NCBI RefSeq assembly: GCF_003010935.1 | Contig: NZ_PGGN01000001.1 | Coordinates: 992,001-1,056,000, forward strand | Length of the DNA stretch: 64,000 nt | Source: Phyllobacterium endophyticum | Lineage (GTDB): Bacteria; Pseudomonadota; Alphaproteobacteria; Rhizobiales; Rhizobiaceae | Direction of reading: 5' to 3' | Part shown: positions 17,981-26,855 of the stretch, one piece after another | Layout of the letters: each line of letters opens with the position of its first letter | Position numbering within the stretch: the stretch's first letter is position 1 | The notes under the pieces: generated by a model | Told to the model about the DNA's origin: nothing | The model's database searches: none | The model's input: only the letters and a program-made list of their open reading frames with translations | Position numbers and translations under genes: made by a program

Positions 17981-18538
17981 ATGACGCTGAATTCCGCCGC
18001 CAGTCTGGCTCCAAGCGCATCGCCAGGCAGCGTTTTTGTTTTTGGTCCATTCCAACTTTCCGGCAAAGAAAGGCTTCTCCAGCGCAACGGAGAGCCGCTT
18101 GCCATCAGTAGCCGCGGGCTTGAAATATTGATCGCTCTAGTCGAACGCCCCGGCGAAGTCATTTCACACAAAGAGTTAATTGATCGCGCGTGGCCCAACG
18201 TTGTCGTGGAGGACACGAACCTGCGCGTCCACATTGCAAATCTCAGAAAGGTATTGCGGGACACCAAGACGGGCCCACGTTACATAATGAGCGTTCCAGG
18301 GCGCGGTTATTGCTTTGTTGCGAAGGTGGATTTGACGTATACGTCTGGCTCACTCGGCTGGCAAAGCTCGCTGTCAGCGCAAACAACGGACACGCACCCA
18401 ACGGATGCTCTGATCTTTGCAGAAGGACAAGTCCAGTTAGGCTTTCAACTGTTGCGCAATGCTTTGGCGACGCTGCAAGCGAGACGGTCTGACTTGGCGG
18501 CAAGCGAGATTCTGGGCAGTGGGGGACGGACCGATTGA
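17981..18538 (+). CDS. OmpR/PhoB-type winged-helix DNA-binding protein, truncated architecture
   Basis: 185 residues. After a 17-residue tail comes a Trans_reg_C winged-helix domain: FVFGPFQLSGKERLL, a recognition region GEVISHKELIDRAWPNVVVEDTNLRVHIANLRKVL and the wing GPRYIMSVPGRGYCFV. No receiver or membrane helix is present. In most proteins with this exact N terminus a long ATPase/TPR or TPR-only sensor part follows; here the frame ends about 60 residues after the domain, so this may be a truncated regulator. The start at 17981 has GGAGG nine bases before it, better than 17924. It is convergent with the ECF sigma gene. Confidence 0.7.
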   Translation: MTLNSAASLAPSASPGSVFVFGPFQLSGKERLLQRNGEPLAISSRGLEILIALVERPGEVISHKELIDRAWPNVVVEDTNLRVHIANLRKVLRDTKTGPRYIMSVPGRGYCFVAKVDLTYTSGSLGWQSSLSAQTTDTHPTDALIFAEGQVQLGFQLLRNALATLQARRSDLAASEILGSGGRTD

Positions 18539-18573
18539 GTGCGGGCGAGACGAACTAGGCCCCGCAGCAGAAC

Positions 18574-19110
18574 TCACTTCTTTTGTCTTGGGTGAGCCTG
18601 CGATACAACTGCCTTTCCGGCGCTCGTCCGGCTGGGCAGCAGCGCTCCGGTACTGCCTTCCCCTTGGCAGCTCGCTCTTTGATTTCGATCTTTTTCGGCC
18701 AGCATAACCCGAACGCAGGTGAGGCGGCTCCTGACGGTGCTCACCGGTATGGCAAGAACCTTGGCAATTTCGGCATATGACAGGTGTTCGACATAGGCGA
18801 GGTACACGGTAGCGCGATATGCATCTGAAAGTGCAGTCAACTGGCGCAGGATCCCATCATCCATCGCAGGTATGGCGACGTCTTTCCCGAGAATAAACGC
18901 AGGTTTCTGCCAAATCGAATATAGGATCGCAAAAAAGTCGTAGTCAACGTTGCGGTTGTCGAAATGGGGCGAACCGTCAAGCCCGCGAATGCAAGTTGCT
19001 TGAACAAGCGCCTCGGCCAGACCAGAACTGAGGGAAAGGACCGCGCCAAAGCGCCAAAGACGGCGCAGACACCGGGATAGATCCGCCTTGATTTGGGCTT
19101 TGTCGGTCAT
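18574..19110 (-). CDS. ECF-type RNA polymerase sigma factor
   Basis: 178 residues. A sigma region 4 is clear at about 90-142: LTALSDAYRATVYLAYVEHLSYAEIAKVLAIPVSTVRSRLTCVRVML, the standard helix-turn-helix of ECF sigma factors. Region 2 at the N terminus is recognisable but weak (SGLAEALVQATCIRGLDG). A basic, low-complexity C-terminal tail of about 35 residues is unusual. AAGGA precedes the ATG. It is 82 bp downstream of a gene for an exported protein on the same strand; no typical membrane anti-sigma is adjacent. Its promoter target is unknown. Confidence 0.75.
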   Translation of the reverse strand: MTDKAQIKADLSRCLRRLWRFGAVLSLSSGLAEALVQATCIRGLDGSPHFDNRNVDYDFFAILYSIWQKPAFILGKDVAIPAMDDGILRQLTALSDAYRATVYLAYVEHLSYAEIAKVLAIPVSTVRSRLTCVRVMLAEKDRNQRASCQGEGSTGALLPSRTSAGKAVVSQAHPRQKK

Positions 19111-19192
19111 AAATCGTCCTTGAAAGCGACGGTGGCCGTTCCCTCAAGTGAAGTAGGCACCGATAGATCTGCACCTCCCTCAGGAAATGAAC

Positions 19193-19864
19193 TCACATCG
19201 GCGGGACAACCCCATTGCTGCCGTAAATGACACGATGCGTTGTTAGTGTGCCGTCGTTAGCATGATCTGCGGCGATGAAAACGTTTGTCCCAGCCCTCAG
19301 ATCCTTTGGTGCAGCAACCTCAAGGGTTACGATCGGCGTAGTCTCGGGGATGTCGATCTTCTTCTGTCCGCCACGATAAGTAACCATGACAGTCCGCCCA
19401 TCCACACTTGTTACGGCATTCGCAACGGTGGCGTTTGTCATGCTACTATTGGGCCTCAAGTCCCAGGGACGATCGCCTTCGCCTGTACCTTTGAGAGCGG
19501 CTGGGAAGATAACGACCTCGAGAGCGCTGCTGACACCATCGGCTTTCGGCACATTGGAGATGCCAACAAAATCTCCCGGCTTGATATCCTTTACCGAAGC
19601 CGGCGTAACGCTGTTGATGAGGCAATCGTCGTTCAAAATTACCGTTGCATCGCCACCTTCCCGGGTCCTGACCACCAGCGACTTACCCGCGAGGCTTGTA
19701 ATTACACCGCGTATATTGACGTGGCCGGATGCTTGTACGGCTGCCAGGGGCTTACTCGATTGCATCATTGTGCTCTGCGCGTTGGCCGGCAGAGTTAGCG
19801 CGATGGCTCCTGCTGTTCCAAGAGCAAGAGCGAGTAACTGTTGTCTTTTGAACGTGATATGCAT
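19193..19864 (-). CDS. Exported protein with DUF5666-like repeats
   Basis: 223 residues. Signal peptide MHITFKRQQLLALALGTAGAIALTLPANAQS, then two beta-rich repeats of the type IRGVITSLAGKSLVVRTREG and VTSVDGRTVMVTYRGGQKKIDI, reminiscent of small OB-like DUF5666 modules. The ATG at 19864 has GGAGA before it and puts the signal peptide at the N terminus; the longer open frame to 19957 does not. It is probably co-transcribed with the ECF sigma factor. Location periplasm; function unknown. Confidence 0.7.
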   Translation of the reverse strand: MHITFKRQQLLALALGTAGAIALTLPANAQSTMMQSSKPLAAVQASGHVNIRGVITSLAGKSLVVRTREGGDATVILNDDCLINSVTPASVKDIKPGDFVGISNVPKADGVSSALEVVIFPAALKGTGEGDRPWDLRPNSSMTNATVANAVTSVDGRTVMVTYRGGQKKIDIPETTPIVTLEVAAPKDLRAGTNVFIAADHANDGTLTTHRVIYGSNGVVPPM

Positions 19865-20005
19865 CCTTGATTCTCCAGATTTTACGGCAACACTGCGGCC
19901 CTGCTTATTCTGCTCGACGAGATTGCCTCTGCTTTCAGCGCTTCGCGGGCCCGCCATTTAGTTGCATTCGATGCTCGACCAAGCAGGCTGGCCCGATCGG
20001 CGTCG

Positions 20006-20266
20006 CTAGCGAACTCTTATCCTTGTGTTGCCCAAGGTCGCTGTCGCCTGACCAACTGAATTCATGTCCATTCGGCTTGCCGACGTATAGGACCGACTGG
20101 TCGTGCCGACGCGGCCAGAATCCCGGTTGCCGTCGACACCGGGCCGCCCCGTTTGCAGACTATGGAATGCTTCTGCGCTGAGGCCATGTGGAGCGGCAAA
20201 AGCTGCCGCGAAGGAATTGGAAACGAACAAGACCGTGAGTGCCGTCTTCAGGATGAAAGGGCGCAT
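20006..20266 (-). CDS. Small exported protein, paralogue of 32197-32484
   Basis: 86 residues with signal peptide MRPFILKTALTVLFVSNSFAAAFAA. The mature part is short, polar and rich in Ser, Gly and Arg. The signal region follows the same pattern as the small exported protein at 32197 (MR-x-x-I-x-x-TA ... FAAAFAA), suggesting paralogues. GGAGA precedes the ATG. Function unknown. Confidence 0.6.
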   Translation of the reverse strand: MRPFILKTALTVLFVSNSFAAAFAAPHGLSAEAFHSLQTGRPGVDGNRDSGRVGTTSRSYTSASRMDMNSVGQATATLGNTRIRVR

Positions 20267-20412
20267 TTGAGGCTTCTCCAGAAGTATGAAGGGGAATCTT
20301 GTCGCCCCTCATTTTCAAGACCGTCCAGTTCCGTCGCGTCGCGCTGAACATTGTCCACCGCCGGCGGTTCCCGGTCTTTATCGATATCGAAGAACATCTT
20401 CGGATGAACGGT

Positions 20413-20514
20413 TCAATACAGAGCGAAAATATCGCCAGTAGCAAATGCGAGGGTCACGATAGCGGCTGAACCGATCAGGAATAGCATGAGCCAAATTGTG
20501 TCGAGTCTCTCCAT
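20413..20514 (-). CDS. Possible 33-residue single-helix membrane protein
   Basis: Reads MERLDTIWLMLFLIGSAAIV followed by TLAFATGDIFALY and a TGA. One hydrophobic helix covers about residues 8-26. A GAAGGG lies nine bases before the ATG. It resembles in design the 46-residue membrane protein at 21539. Being very short, it could be chance; no family was recognised. Confidence 0.4.
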   Translation of the reverse strand: MERLDTIWLMLFLIGSAAIVTLAFATGDIFALY

Positions 20515-21006
20515 AGCATCAGGCCCTTCAGGTTATGGGATGGTGGATCGGTATCCATCGTCACCACCCAGTGCAGCTTGTGTTCTCCCAATAGTATTGC
20601 CGAAACAACATACATGCTCCATCATCCCAAGGTGCGCGTGGCTAATGCGCTGGTTTGATCAATTCATACTTAGGTTTACGTCACTAGAGCCAGATCGGTG
20701 TCGTTATCTCGTTCATTTCTCAGATTCGAACTCTAGATGGACTGCGAGCAAGCCAAAACGCAAAAGGCAGCGCTAGCGGAACACGTCGTGTAGCCGCCGA
20801 TGAACAAACGGTAGAGTGGAGCTATGCGAACCGCCGCGCAAAAGCAAAAATGTTCCGTGGAAGCAGTGCGGCAAAAATACTTCCGACAACTTGAAAGAAC
20901 CTTCAACCATAAGTCCTAACCAGATAAACCTACGTATAATACCAGGAAAGACTTGCCGGGTTCATATTCGGTCAGCTTCACATTGGAAGCTTTCAAGGAG
21001 TGAATT
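20515..21006. other. Intergenic stretch with dyad variant
   Basis: No convincing gene on either strand. It carries the dyad variant at 20925-20938 in front of the Gly/His-rich protein gene, and otherwise nothing that could be recognised. Confidence 0.4.
20925..20938 (+). promoter_or_regulatory. Dyad variant TAAAC-CTAC-GTATA
   Basis: One mismatch to the 5-4-5 dyad, followed by ATACC. It lies 69 bp before the ATG at 21007, nearly the same spacing as at the hydrolase and polyketide synthase genes. Confidence 0.4.
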
Positions 21007-21372
21007 ATGAGAAAGTCAGCATCAATTCTAATGATAACCGCTCTCGGTGCAATGGTCGCGGTAGGCTCGGCAACTGAATCGATGGCTCACGGCGGCGGCG
21101 GTCATGCCGGCGGCGATCATGGCGGTCAAGGCTTTGTTGGTGGTCGAGGAGACTTCGGCGCAAGGGACAACGGCTTTCACGGAGGAGCCGTTTTTGGCCG
21201 GGGCGGTATCTTCAACAGCGCACATGGACTTGCGATGAACCACAGCCGTTTTGCGGACCGCAGAGACCACTTCAGGGGATTCCCCCATGATGATAATTAT
21301 TGGGGCCCATACTACTCCTGTGAGTATCCGTTCCGTTGGAGCGCGCCTCTTTATAATGAATACTGCCAATAA
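21007..21372 (+). CDS. Gly/His-rich small exported protein
   Basis: 121 residues. Signal peptide MRKSASILMITALGAMVAVG with cleavage near ESMAHG. The mature part begins with a Gly/His repeat (HGGGGHAGGDHGG) and ends in an aromatic, Cys-containing segment (YYSCEYPFRW, NEYCQ) that could form one disulfide. CAAGGAGTG precedes the ATG. Such proteins are common in Rhizobiales and of unknown function; metal binding by the His-rich part is possible but unproven. Confidence 0.75.
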   Translation: MRKSASILMITALGAMVAVGSATESMAHGGGGHAGGDHGGQGFVGGRGDFGARDNGFHGGAVFGRGGIFNSAHGLAMNHSRFADRRDHFRGFPHDDNYWGPYYSCEYPFRWSAPLYNEYCQ

Positions 21373-21389
21373 TCCTTCCTAAGCTTTCG

Positions 21390-21420
21390 GGTCCGTACCC
21401 CAATTATGGGAGCACGGACC
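21390..21420. terminator. Hairpin after the Gly/His-rich gene
   Basis: GGTCCGT pairs with ACGGACC around an inner CCC-AATTAT-GGG hairpin. No T-run follows, so it is a weak terminator candidate or an mRNA 3' stabiliser. Confidence 0.4.
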
Positions 21421-21538
21421 TGAATCCGAAGGCATCTGGAATTCGGGATACCCGGCCACGATCCACCGCTGACAACTCTCGTCGTTCTCACTCAGGCCAC
21501 TAATGCCCTGAATGCATGCGTTTTTTAAGGAGGCTCAA

Positions 21539-21679
21539 GTGCAAAAGTCTTTCCGTCGCCCTCTCAACGACCACCTGCCGCACATGGACTTGGCGGAGAT
21601 CATTTTGCTGATGACTGTTGTTGGCTCGGTCGCTCTCACCATCGGGTTCGACTGGATTTACCGAGTTTTGCTTAGCTGA
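21539..21679 (+). CDS. 46-residue single-helix membrane protein
   Basis: GTG start five bases after a perfect AAGGAGG. The product begins MQKSFRRPLNDHLPHMDLAE and continues with one hydrophobic helix (IILLMTVVGSVALTIGFDWI) and a short YRVLLS tail. A basic N terminus and a single helix suggest a small inner-membrane protein. The strong ribosome site is the best evidence that it is translated. No family recognised. Confidence 0.55.
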   Translation: MQKSFRRPLNDHLPHMDLAEIILLMTVVGSVALTIGFDWIYRVLLS

Positions 21680-21832
21680 GCGCATGTTCCCTAAGCCCAG
21701 TCTGCTTTGTTCGAGCACTATCATGCCATTGGCTTCAAGATGGGATCGAGCTGACCCATCCTTGCCTTTGTGCCTCTTTCGTTTTTCGCTGCGGCAGGTT
21801 TGCAACGCCCACTATCCAGGGCGCCTCGCCCG

Positions 21833-22096
21833 TACATTCTCAAAATCGCTACTTTCGCAATTCTCATGTTGGTCGTGGGAAACGGTTATTCCACGTTTCC
21901 TTAGCTATACAGTTCATCCAGGTCTCGCGAGCTCTCTCGCGCATTGCGACCCTTCGTTTATTCTCGTCGGATTGGGTTAGATCTCAAACTCTTGCCGGAA
22001 GAAGGGCGCTGCCTTGTTCCCGCCGGTGCGATCCTGTCGATCCTAGCCAATCCATTGCTTGTTGCCGCTTTGAAGCGAGCAGTGCCGTGGCTCTAA
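21833..22096 (+). pseudogene. Remnant of a CPA2 (YbaL/KefB-type) cation:proton antiporter
   Basis: Pieces of the last membrane helices of a monovalent cation:proton antiporter-2 are readable in alternating frames. Frame A, 21833-21904, reads ILKIATFAILMLVVG and ends in TAG. Frame B, 21912-21976, reads GLASSLAHCDPSFILVGLG, matching the family segment SLAQIGEFSFILAGLG. Frame A resumes at 21977 with LDLKLLPEEGR and AGAILSILANPLL before a TAA at 22094. Order and spacing match the family, but two frame changes and a stop break it, and the long N-terminal part and the TrkA-N domain are missing. It is a decayed gene. Confidence 0.6.
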
Positions 22097-22473
22097 GGAC
22101 GTGAGAACCGCACTGAATCCATCGAACCGGTGCCCGAAATCAGAGCGATAAGTACAGAGGCGATTGCACGGCCGAGTCGAAAGGTTGCCGAGGCCGTATT
22201 TGCAGTCGGTCTGCCTCCACTTAAACACTCAACAGTTGCGTGGATCTGAGGCATGGGGTGAGAAATGAAACGTCGATGGCTCGTGTTGCCAGAGATGGCC
22301 GCCGAGTCGACCTACCGCGAGGACAACCGCGATAACCAGCATTACGGAAACGTATGTCGACAAAGCAGCTCGGGCGGCCAGATTCACCTCGTGTTTGCCG
22401 TGCCGGTGGCCGGCCAAGGGTCCTGACATTTCGCATGTGTTGCAAGAATTCGCCAAGCGATCGCGGCAAGGAG
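22097..22473. other. Gene-poor stretch between antiporter remnant and RND operon end
   Basis: No intact gene seen. Short open frames on both strands lack recognisable composition. Further antiporter debris cannot be excluded. Confidence 0.3.
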
Positions 22474-25400
22474 TCAATCCTGGACATCGACTGTCCGCCT
22501 CGAGTGTTGACCAAACTTCCAGCGGCTCAGCCTGTCGAGGTACAGATAGACAACGGGCGTGGTATATAGAGTCATTGCCTGGCTCAGGATCAGGCCCCCG
22601 ACCATGGCATATCCCAGCGGCTGCCGCAGTTCAGACCCGGTACCATGACCCAACATCAAGGGAACTCCGCTGAGCAAGGCGGCCATGGTGGTCATCATGA
22701 TCGGCCTGAAGCGTAGCAAACACGCCTGGCGGATTGCTTCCTCTGGGCGCAAGCCATGGTCCCGCTCGGCAGCAATAGCGAAGTCAACGATCATGATGCC
22801 GTTTTTCTTGACGATGCCAATAAGGAGTATGACGCCGATGAGGGCAATCACAGTGAAGTCGAAGCCGAAGGTCCACAGCATGACGAGCGCTCCAAGGCCC
22901 GCAGATGGTAGCGTCGACAAGATCGTCAGGGGATGGACATAGCTTTCGTAAAGAACACCCAAGATTATATAGATCACAGCCAAAGCCGCAAACACAAGCA
23001 GGGGCTCGCTCGATAAGGACGTTTGATAAGCCTGCGCATTGCCTTGGAAGGTTGCGATCAGGGTTGGTGGCACTCCCAGATCCGCTTCGCCCCGGTGGAT
23101 CGCCGCAACGGCCTCGCTCAAGGCTACACCCGGTGCGAGGTTGAATGACAACGTCACCGAAGGAAATTGACTTTGATGATTGATCGCCAGAACTGTCGTC
23201 GGCTGCGTCGATTGTTTTACGAGCACGTTGAGCGGGACTTGCGCGCCAGTCAGCGGTGACTTGATATAGAGCTCATTGATAGCAAGCGGTGAACTTTGAA
23301 CCTGTGGCGGCAGTTCCAGAATGACATGATAACTGTTGAGGTCGGTGAAGTATTGAGTGACTTGCCGTTGGCCGAACGCATCGTCGAGGGTGTCGTCAAT
23401 CGCCTGAGGCGAAATGCCAAACCGTGCTGCTTGATCCCGGTCGATGTCAAGTGTGACGGTTGCCCCGTCGGATTGCTGATCCGTCGCAACGTCGGTGAGT
23501 TCGGGAAGCGTGATTAGCTTTGCCAGGAGCTTTGGAGCCCAATTGCTTAATTCGTCCGCATTGCCATCCTGGATCGTGTATTGAAACTGGGTGGCAGTAC
23601 TTCGGCCCCCCACGTTGATATCCTGCGCTGGCTGCAGAAAAAGCTTCACACCTTCGACGCGTGCGAGCTTGGGGCGCAGGCGTCCGATGATTTCGCTTGC
23701 CGTAGCGTCTCGCTGATTCCGGGGCTTCAGTGTGATGAACATTCGACCGGTATTGAGCGTGTTGCCCGAGCCACCACCGACTGCCATCCCTACCGAAGCA
23801 ACTCCCGGATCGCTGGAGACCACTTTGCCGATCTCTATCTGATGGCGCGCCATCTCCGCAAAAGAGGTGTCTTGTGCACCCTGCAGCAGGCCCGTGATCA
23901 AACCGGTATCCTGGATTGGAAAAAAGCCCTTCGGGATATTAATGAACAAATAACCGGTGGCCACCAGCGTCAACAGAAAGATGCCAAACGTGACGCGATG
24001 ATGGTGTAAGGCAATGTCGAGCGTAGTGCGATAACCGCTCAGAAGAGCGTCGAAACCCCTTTCCGAAATTCGATAGAGTCTGCCGTGTTTGATACTGCCT
24101 TCGCTTTGCAAAAAACGGGCACACATGACTGGCGTCAGCGTCAGCGACACAAGTGCCGATACGGCGATGGTGATGGTTACTGTTATAGCGAACTCATGAA
24201 AGAGCCTGCCAACGATTCCGCCAAGAAACAGGATGGGTATGAAGACAGCAACAAGGGAGAGGCTGATGGAGATAATCGTAAAGCCAATCTCTCTTGATCC
24301 ATCCTTGGCAGCCTCCAGTGCCGATTTGCCGTCTTCCATATGACGCTGGATGTTCTCCAGCATGACTATAGCATCGTCAACGACGAAACCTACCGCGATG
24401 CTCAGTCCCATCAATGACAGGTTATCAAGGCTGAACCCTAGTGCGTACATGAGCGCGAAAGTGCCCACGAGCGCGAGAGGGACAGTGACCGCTGGGATCG
24501 ATGTAGCCCAGACGTTCCGCAGAAAAACGAATATCACCATGATGACTAGGGCGATCGTTAGCAGAAGGGTGAATTTTACATCCGTCACCGACGCCCGAAT
24601 GGTCGTCGTACGGTCGCTCAGACTAGCTATGTGCAGCGCTTTCGGGGCTATTGCCTGCAGTTGGGGCAGTAAAGCTTTTATTTGCTCTACGGTCTCGATG
24701 ACATTTGCGCCAGGCAGTTTTGAAATTGGTAGCAGGATGGCCGGCTTGCCGTCAGCCCAGGCCGCAATTTGGGTGTTTTCCGGCGCGTCGATAGCCCGGC
24801 CGATGTCGCTTACTCTAACTGGTGCGCCGTTCCGGTAAGCAATGATTGCGTCGTTCCATGGGCCCGCAGCCAAAAGCTGATCATTGTCGTAAAGCGTATA
24901 GGTTCGCAGAGCTCCCTGAATGCTACCTTTTGGTGCATCGGTCGTGGTAGCGATGATTGCAGAGCGTATATCCTCCAATGACAGTCCGAGATCGGCTATT
25001 TTGCGCGGGTCAACCTGGACTCGAACTGCTGGTTTTTGTTGACCAAAGACCGACACCTGCGCCACACCGGAGACTTGGCTGATGTGCTGCACCAGAACAT
25101 TCTCGGCGAAATCATCAATCTGGGTCAATGGCAAGGTATCTGACGTAAGTGCAAGTACCAGGATGGGAGGATCAGCAGGGTTCACCTTTCGATAGGTCGG
25201 CGGAGAGGGGAGATTGCTTGGCAGCTGGCCACCAGCGGCGTTGATCGCGGTTTGCACATCCTGCGCTGCGCCATCGATATTGCGGTCCAATTGGAATTGC
25301 AGCGTGATAGAGCTGCTGCCGAGTGTGCTCACAGACGTCATCTGTGTAACACCGGAAATTTCGCCGAACTGCCGCTCCAACGGCTGGGTGACCGAAGATG

Positions 25401-25578
25401 CCATCGTTTGCGGGCTAGCTCCCGGCAACTGGGTGGAGACTTGAATGGTTGGAAAATCGACCTGCGGCAGCGGCGCTACGGGCAGCAGTGGATAAGTTGC
25501 CAAGCCGATCGCCAATATACCCAGCATGAGCAGCGACGTTGCGATGGGCCGCTGGATGAACCAGTGAGAGATCGACAT
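22474..25578 (-). CDS. RND multidrug efflux permease (MdtB/MdtC-like, HAE1 family)
   Basis: Inner-membrane proton-driven pump subunit of 1034 residues, full length for the family. N terminus SISHWFIQRPIATSLLMLGI and the conserved PxxxFPxIxVxTxxPGAS region (PLPQVDFPTIQVSTQLPGAS) match MdtB/MdtC. Twelve helices in two halves, with two large periplasmic loops. Helix 4 shows the proton-relay acidic residues in FVVDDAIVMLENIQRHME. The ATG at 25578 overlaps the adaptor stop by one base (TGATG); an upstream TTG is less likely. No outer-membrane TolC-type gene is nearby. Substrates unknown. Confidence 0.9.
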   Translation of the reverse strand: MSISHWFIQRPIATSLLMLGILAIGLATYPLLPVAPLPQVDFPTIQVSTQLPGASPQTMASSVTQPLERQFGEISGVTQMTSVSTLGSSSITLQFQLDRNIDGAAQDVQTAINAAGGQLPSNLPSPPTYRKVNPADPPILVLALTSDTLPLTQIDDFAENVLVQHISQVSGVAQVSVFGQQKPAVRVQVDPRKIADLGLSLEDIRSAIIATTTDAPKGSIQGALRTYTLYDNDQLLAAGPWNDAIIAYRNGAPVRVSDIGRAIDAPENTQIAAWADGKPAILLPISKLPGANVIETVEQIKALLPQLQAIAPKALHIASLSDRTTTIRASVTDVKFTLLLTIALVIMVIFVFLRNVWATSIPAVTVPLALVGTFALMYALGFSLDNLSLMGLSIAVGFVVDDAIVMLENIQRHMEDGKSALEAAKDGSREIGFTIISISLSLVAVFIPILFLGGIVGRLFHEFAITVTITIAVSALVSLTLTPVMCARFLQSEGSIKHGRLYRISERGFDALLSGYRTTLDIALHHHRVTFGIFLLTLVATGYLFINIPKGFFPIQDTGLITGLLQGAQDTSFAEMARHQIEIGKVVSSDPGVASVGMAVGGGSGNTLNTGRMFITLKPRNQRDATASEIIGRLRPKLARVEGVKLFLQPAQDINVGGRSTATQFQYTIQDGNADELSNWAPKLLAKLITLPELTDVATDQQSDGATVTLDIDRDQAARFGISPQAIDDTLDDAFGQRQVTQYFTDLNSYHVILELPPQVQSSPLAINELYIKSPLTGAQVPLNVLVKQSTQPTTVLAINHQSQFPSVTLSFNLAPGVALSEAVAAIHRGEADLGVPPTLIATFQGNAQAYQTSLSSEPLLVFAALAVIYIILGVLYESYVHPLTILSTLPSAGLGALVMLWTFGFDFTVIALIGVILLIGIVKKNGIMIVDFAIAAERDHGLRPEEAIRQACLLRFRPIMMTTMAALLSGVPLMLGHGTGSELRQPLGYAMVGGLILSQAMTLYTTPVVYLYLDRLSRWKFGQHSRRTVDVQD

Positions 25579-26747
25579 CAATCCCCCTCCCTATCGGCAT
25601 CGCTTACATCTGTTGTCTTGTCAGGCATGGCTTCTACCGAAACTCTCGAGCCCGCCTCGAGACGATATTGCCCGGCAGTTACAACGCGCTCGCCAGGTGT
25701 AAGGCCGCTTTCTATTAGTGCGCGTCCGGAGGAAATTTGTCCGGGCTTGATCGAACGAACTTCCACTGTGTCATCCGGGTTGACCACGTAAACGAAGAAC
25801 CCGTCCTGACCTCTCTCAAGCGCAGCAGAAGGTACCGTGATCGCCTGATGAACGACCTTTTCCTGCAACCGAATGTCGACGAATTGCCCCGGCCAAAGTT
25901 TCTCGCCCATGTTGGGAAACGTAGACTTCAATCGCATGGTGCCACTCGTCTGGTCGATCTCGTTATCGATGACCGACAGCGTTCCCGTCCCCAGCTTTGC
26001 GCTACCATCACGGGAGTAGGCCGTTACACTGACCGTGCCTGCATCCTGAGCTGCACGCACAGCCGCCAAGTCGTCTTCTGGCAGTGTCGATACGACGGAG
26101 ATCGGTTGCGTCTGCGTAATGACCACGATGCCGGTTGTGTCCGTCGCATGTACATAGTTCCCCTGATCGACCAGCCTCAGTCCCGTGCGTCCATCGACTG
26201 GAGCGATCATCTGTGTATAGGAAAGCGATACGGCGGCGGCATCTTTCGCGGCAGCATCCTGCGCAATTTGAGCTTGAAGTTGCGCGACGGTGCTTTGCTG
26301 TGTCTGCGTGGTTTCTACGGTCGTAAATTCCTGGGCGGTAAGTTTCTTGTCCCTCTGCAGAATGATTTTGTCATTGTCCAGGTTCGCTTGATCCTGGACC
26401 ATCTTGGCTGATGCCTGATCGAACGCGGCCTGAAAGGGGCGAGGGTCGATGACAGCCAGCAGATCGCCTTTCTTGACGCTCTGTCCCTCGGTGAAGAGCA
26501 CTTGCTGGAGTTCGCCATCCACCTTGGCTTTCACGGTAACGGTATTGAATGCCTGAACCGTTCCGAGACCGTCAAGGAAGACGGGCACATCGGCCTGCAC
26601 CGCCACTGCGGCCTGCACCGGTATGCTTGCAGGAGCCGGCGCGACTGCAGCGATAGCCTCGCGGCTGGTGAGCCAATAGGCTCCAGCTGCGCCTAGCATC
26701 GCCACACCTAACGCGATGCTCACCCCATTTCGAACTGAACGATGCAT
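25578..26747 (-). CDS. RND periplasmic adaptor subunit (MdtA-like)
   Basis: Membrane-fusion protein of 389 residues linking the RND permease to an outer-membrane channel. One N-terminal membrane anchor (GVSIALGVAMLGAAGAYWL), then the lipoyl halves (TVTVKAKVDGELQQVLFTEGQSVKKGDLLAVIDPRPFQ and APVDGRTGLRLVDQGNYV) flanking a helical hairpin. The ATG at 26747 has GGAG six bases before it; a TTG at 26759 is poorer. It is co-translated with the permease and probably co-transcribed with the lipoprotein gene upstream. Confidence 0.9.
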   Translation of the reverse strand: MHRSVRNGVSIALGVAMLGAAGAYWLTSREAIAAVAPAPASIPVQAAVAVQADVPVFLDGLGTVQAFNTVTVKAKVDGELQQVLFTEGQSVKKGDLLAVIDPRPFQAAFDQASAKMVQDQANLDNDKIILQRDKKLTAQEFTTVETTQTQQSTVAQLQAQIAQDAAAKDAAAVSLSYTQMIAPVDGRTGLRLVDQGNYVHATDTTGIVVITQTQPISVVSTLPEDDLAAVRAAQDAGTVSVTAYSRDGSAKLGTGTLSVIDNEIDQTSGTMRLKSTFPNMGEKLWPGQFVDIRLQEKVVHQAITVPSAALERGQDGFFVYVVNPDDTVEVRSIKPGQISSGRALIESGLTPGERVVTAGQYRLEAGSRVSVEAMPDKTTDVSDADREGD

Positions 26748-26855
26748 GTTGTGCTCCAACTCTATTGCGGGTCGGTTATCCGTGTGAGCCCTGGCGCCGC
26801 CCGTTCATAAAGAATTCTTCGTGGCCACCCGCAAGCAAGGCGTTTAATGAGTCGG

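Noticed and set aside
20486-20776. 96-residue plus-strand frame
   Set aside because: No ribosome site, odd composition, antisense to the start of the tiny membrane protein candidate; no family.
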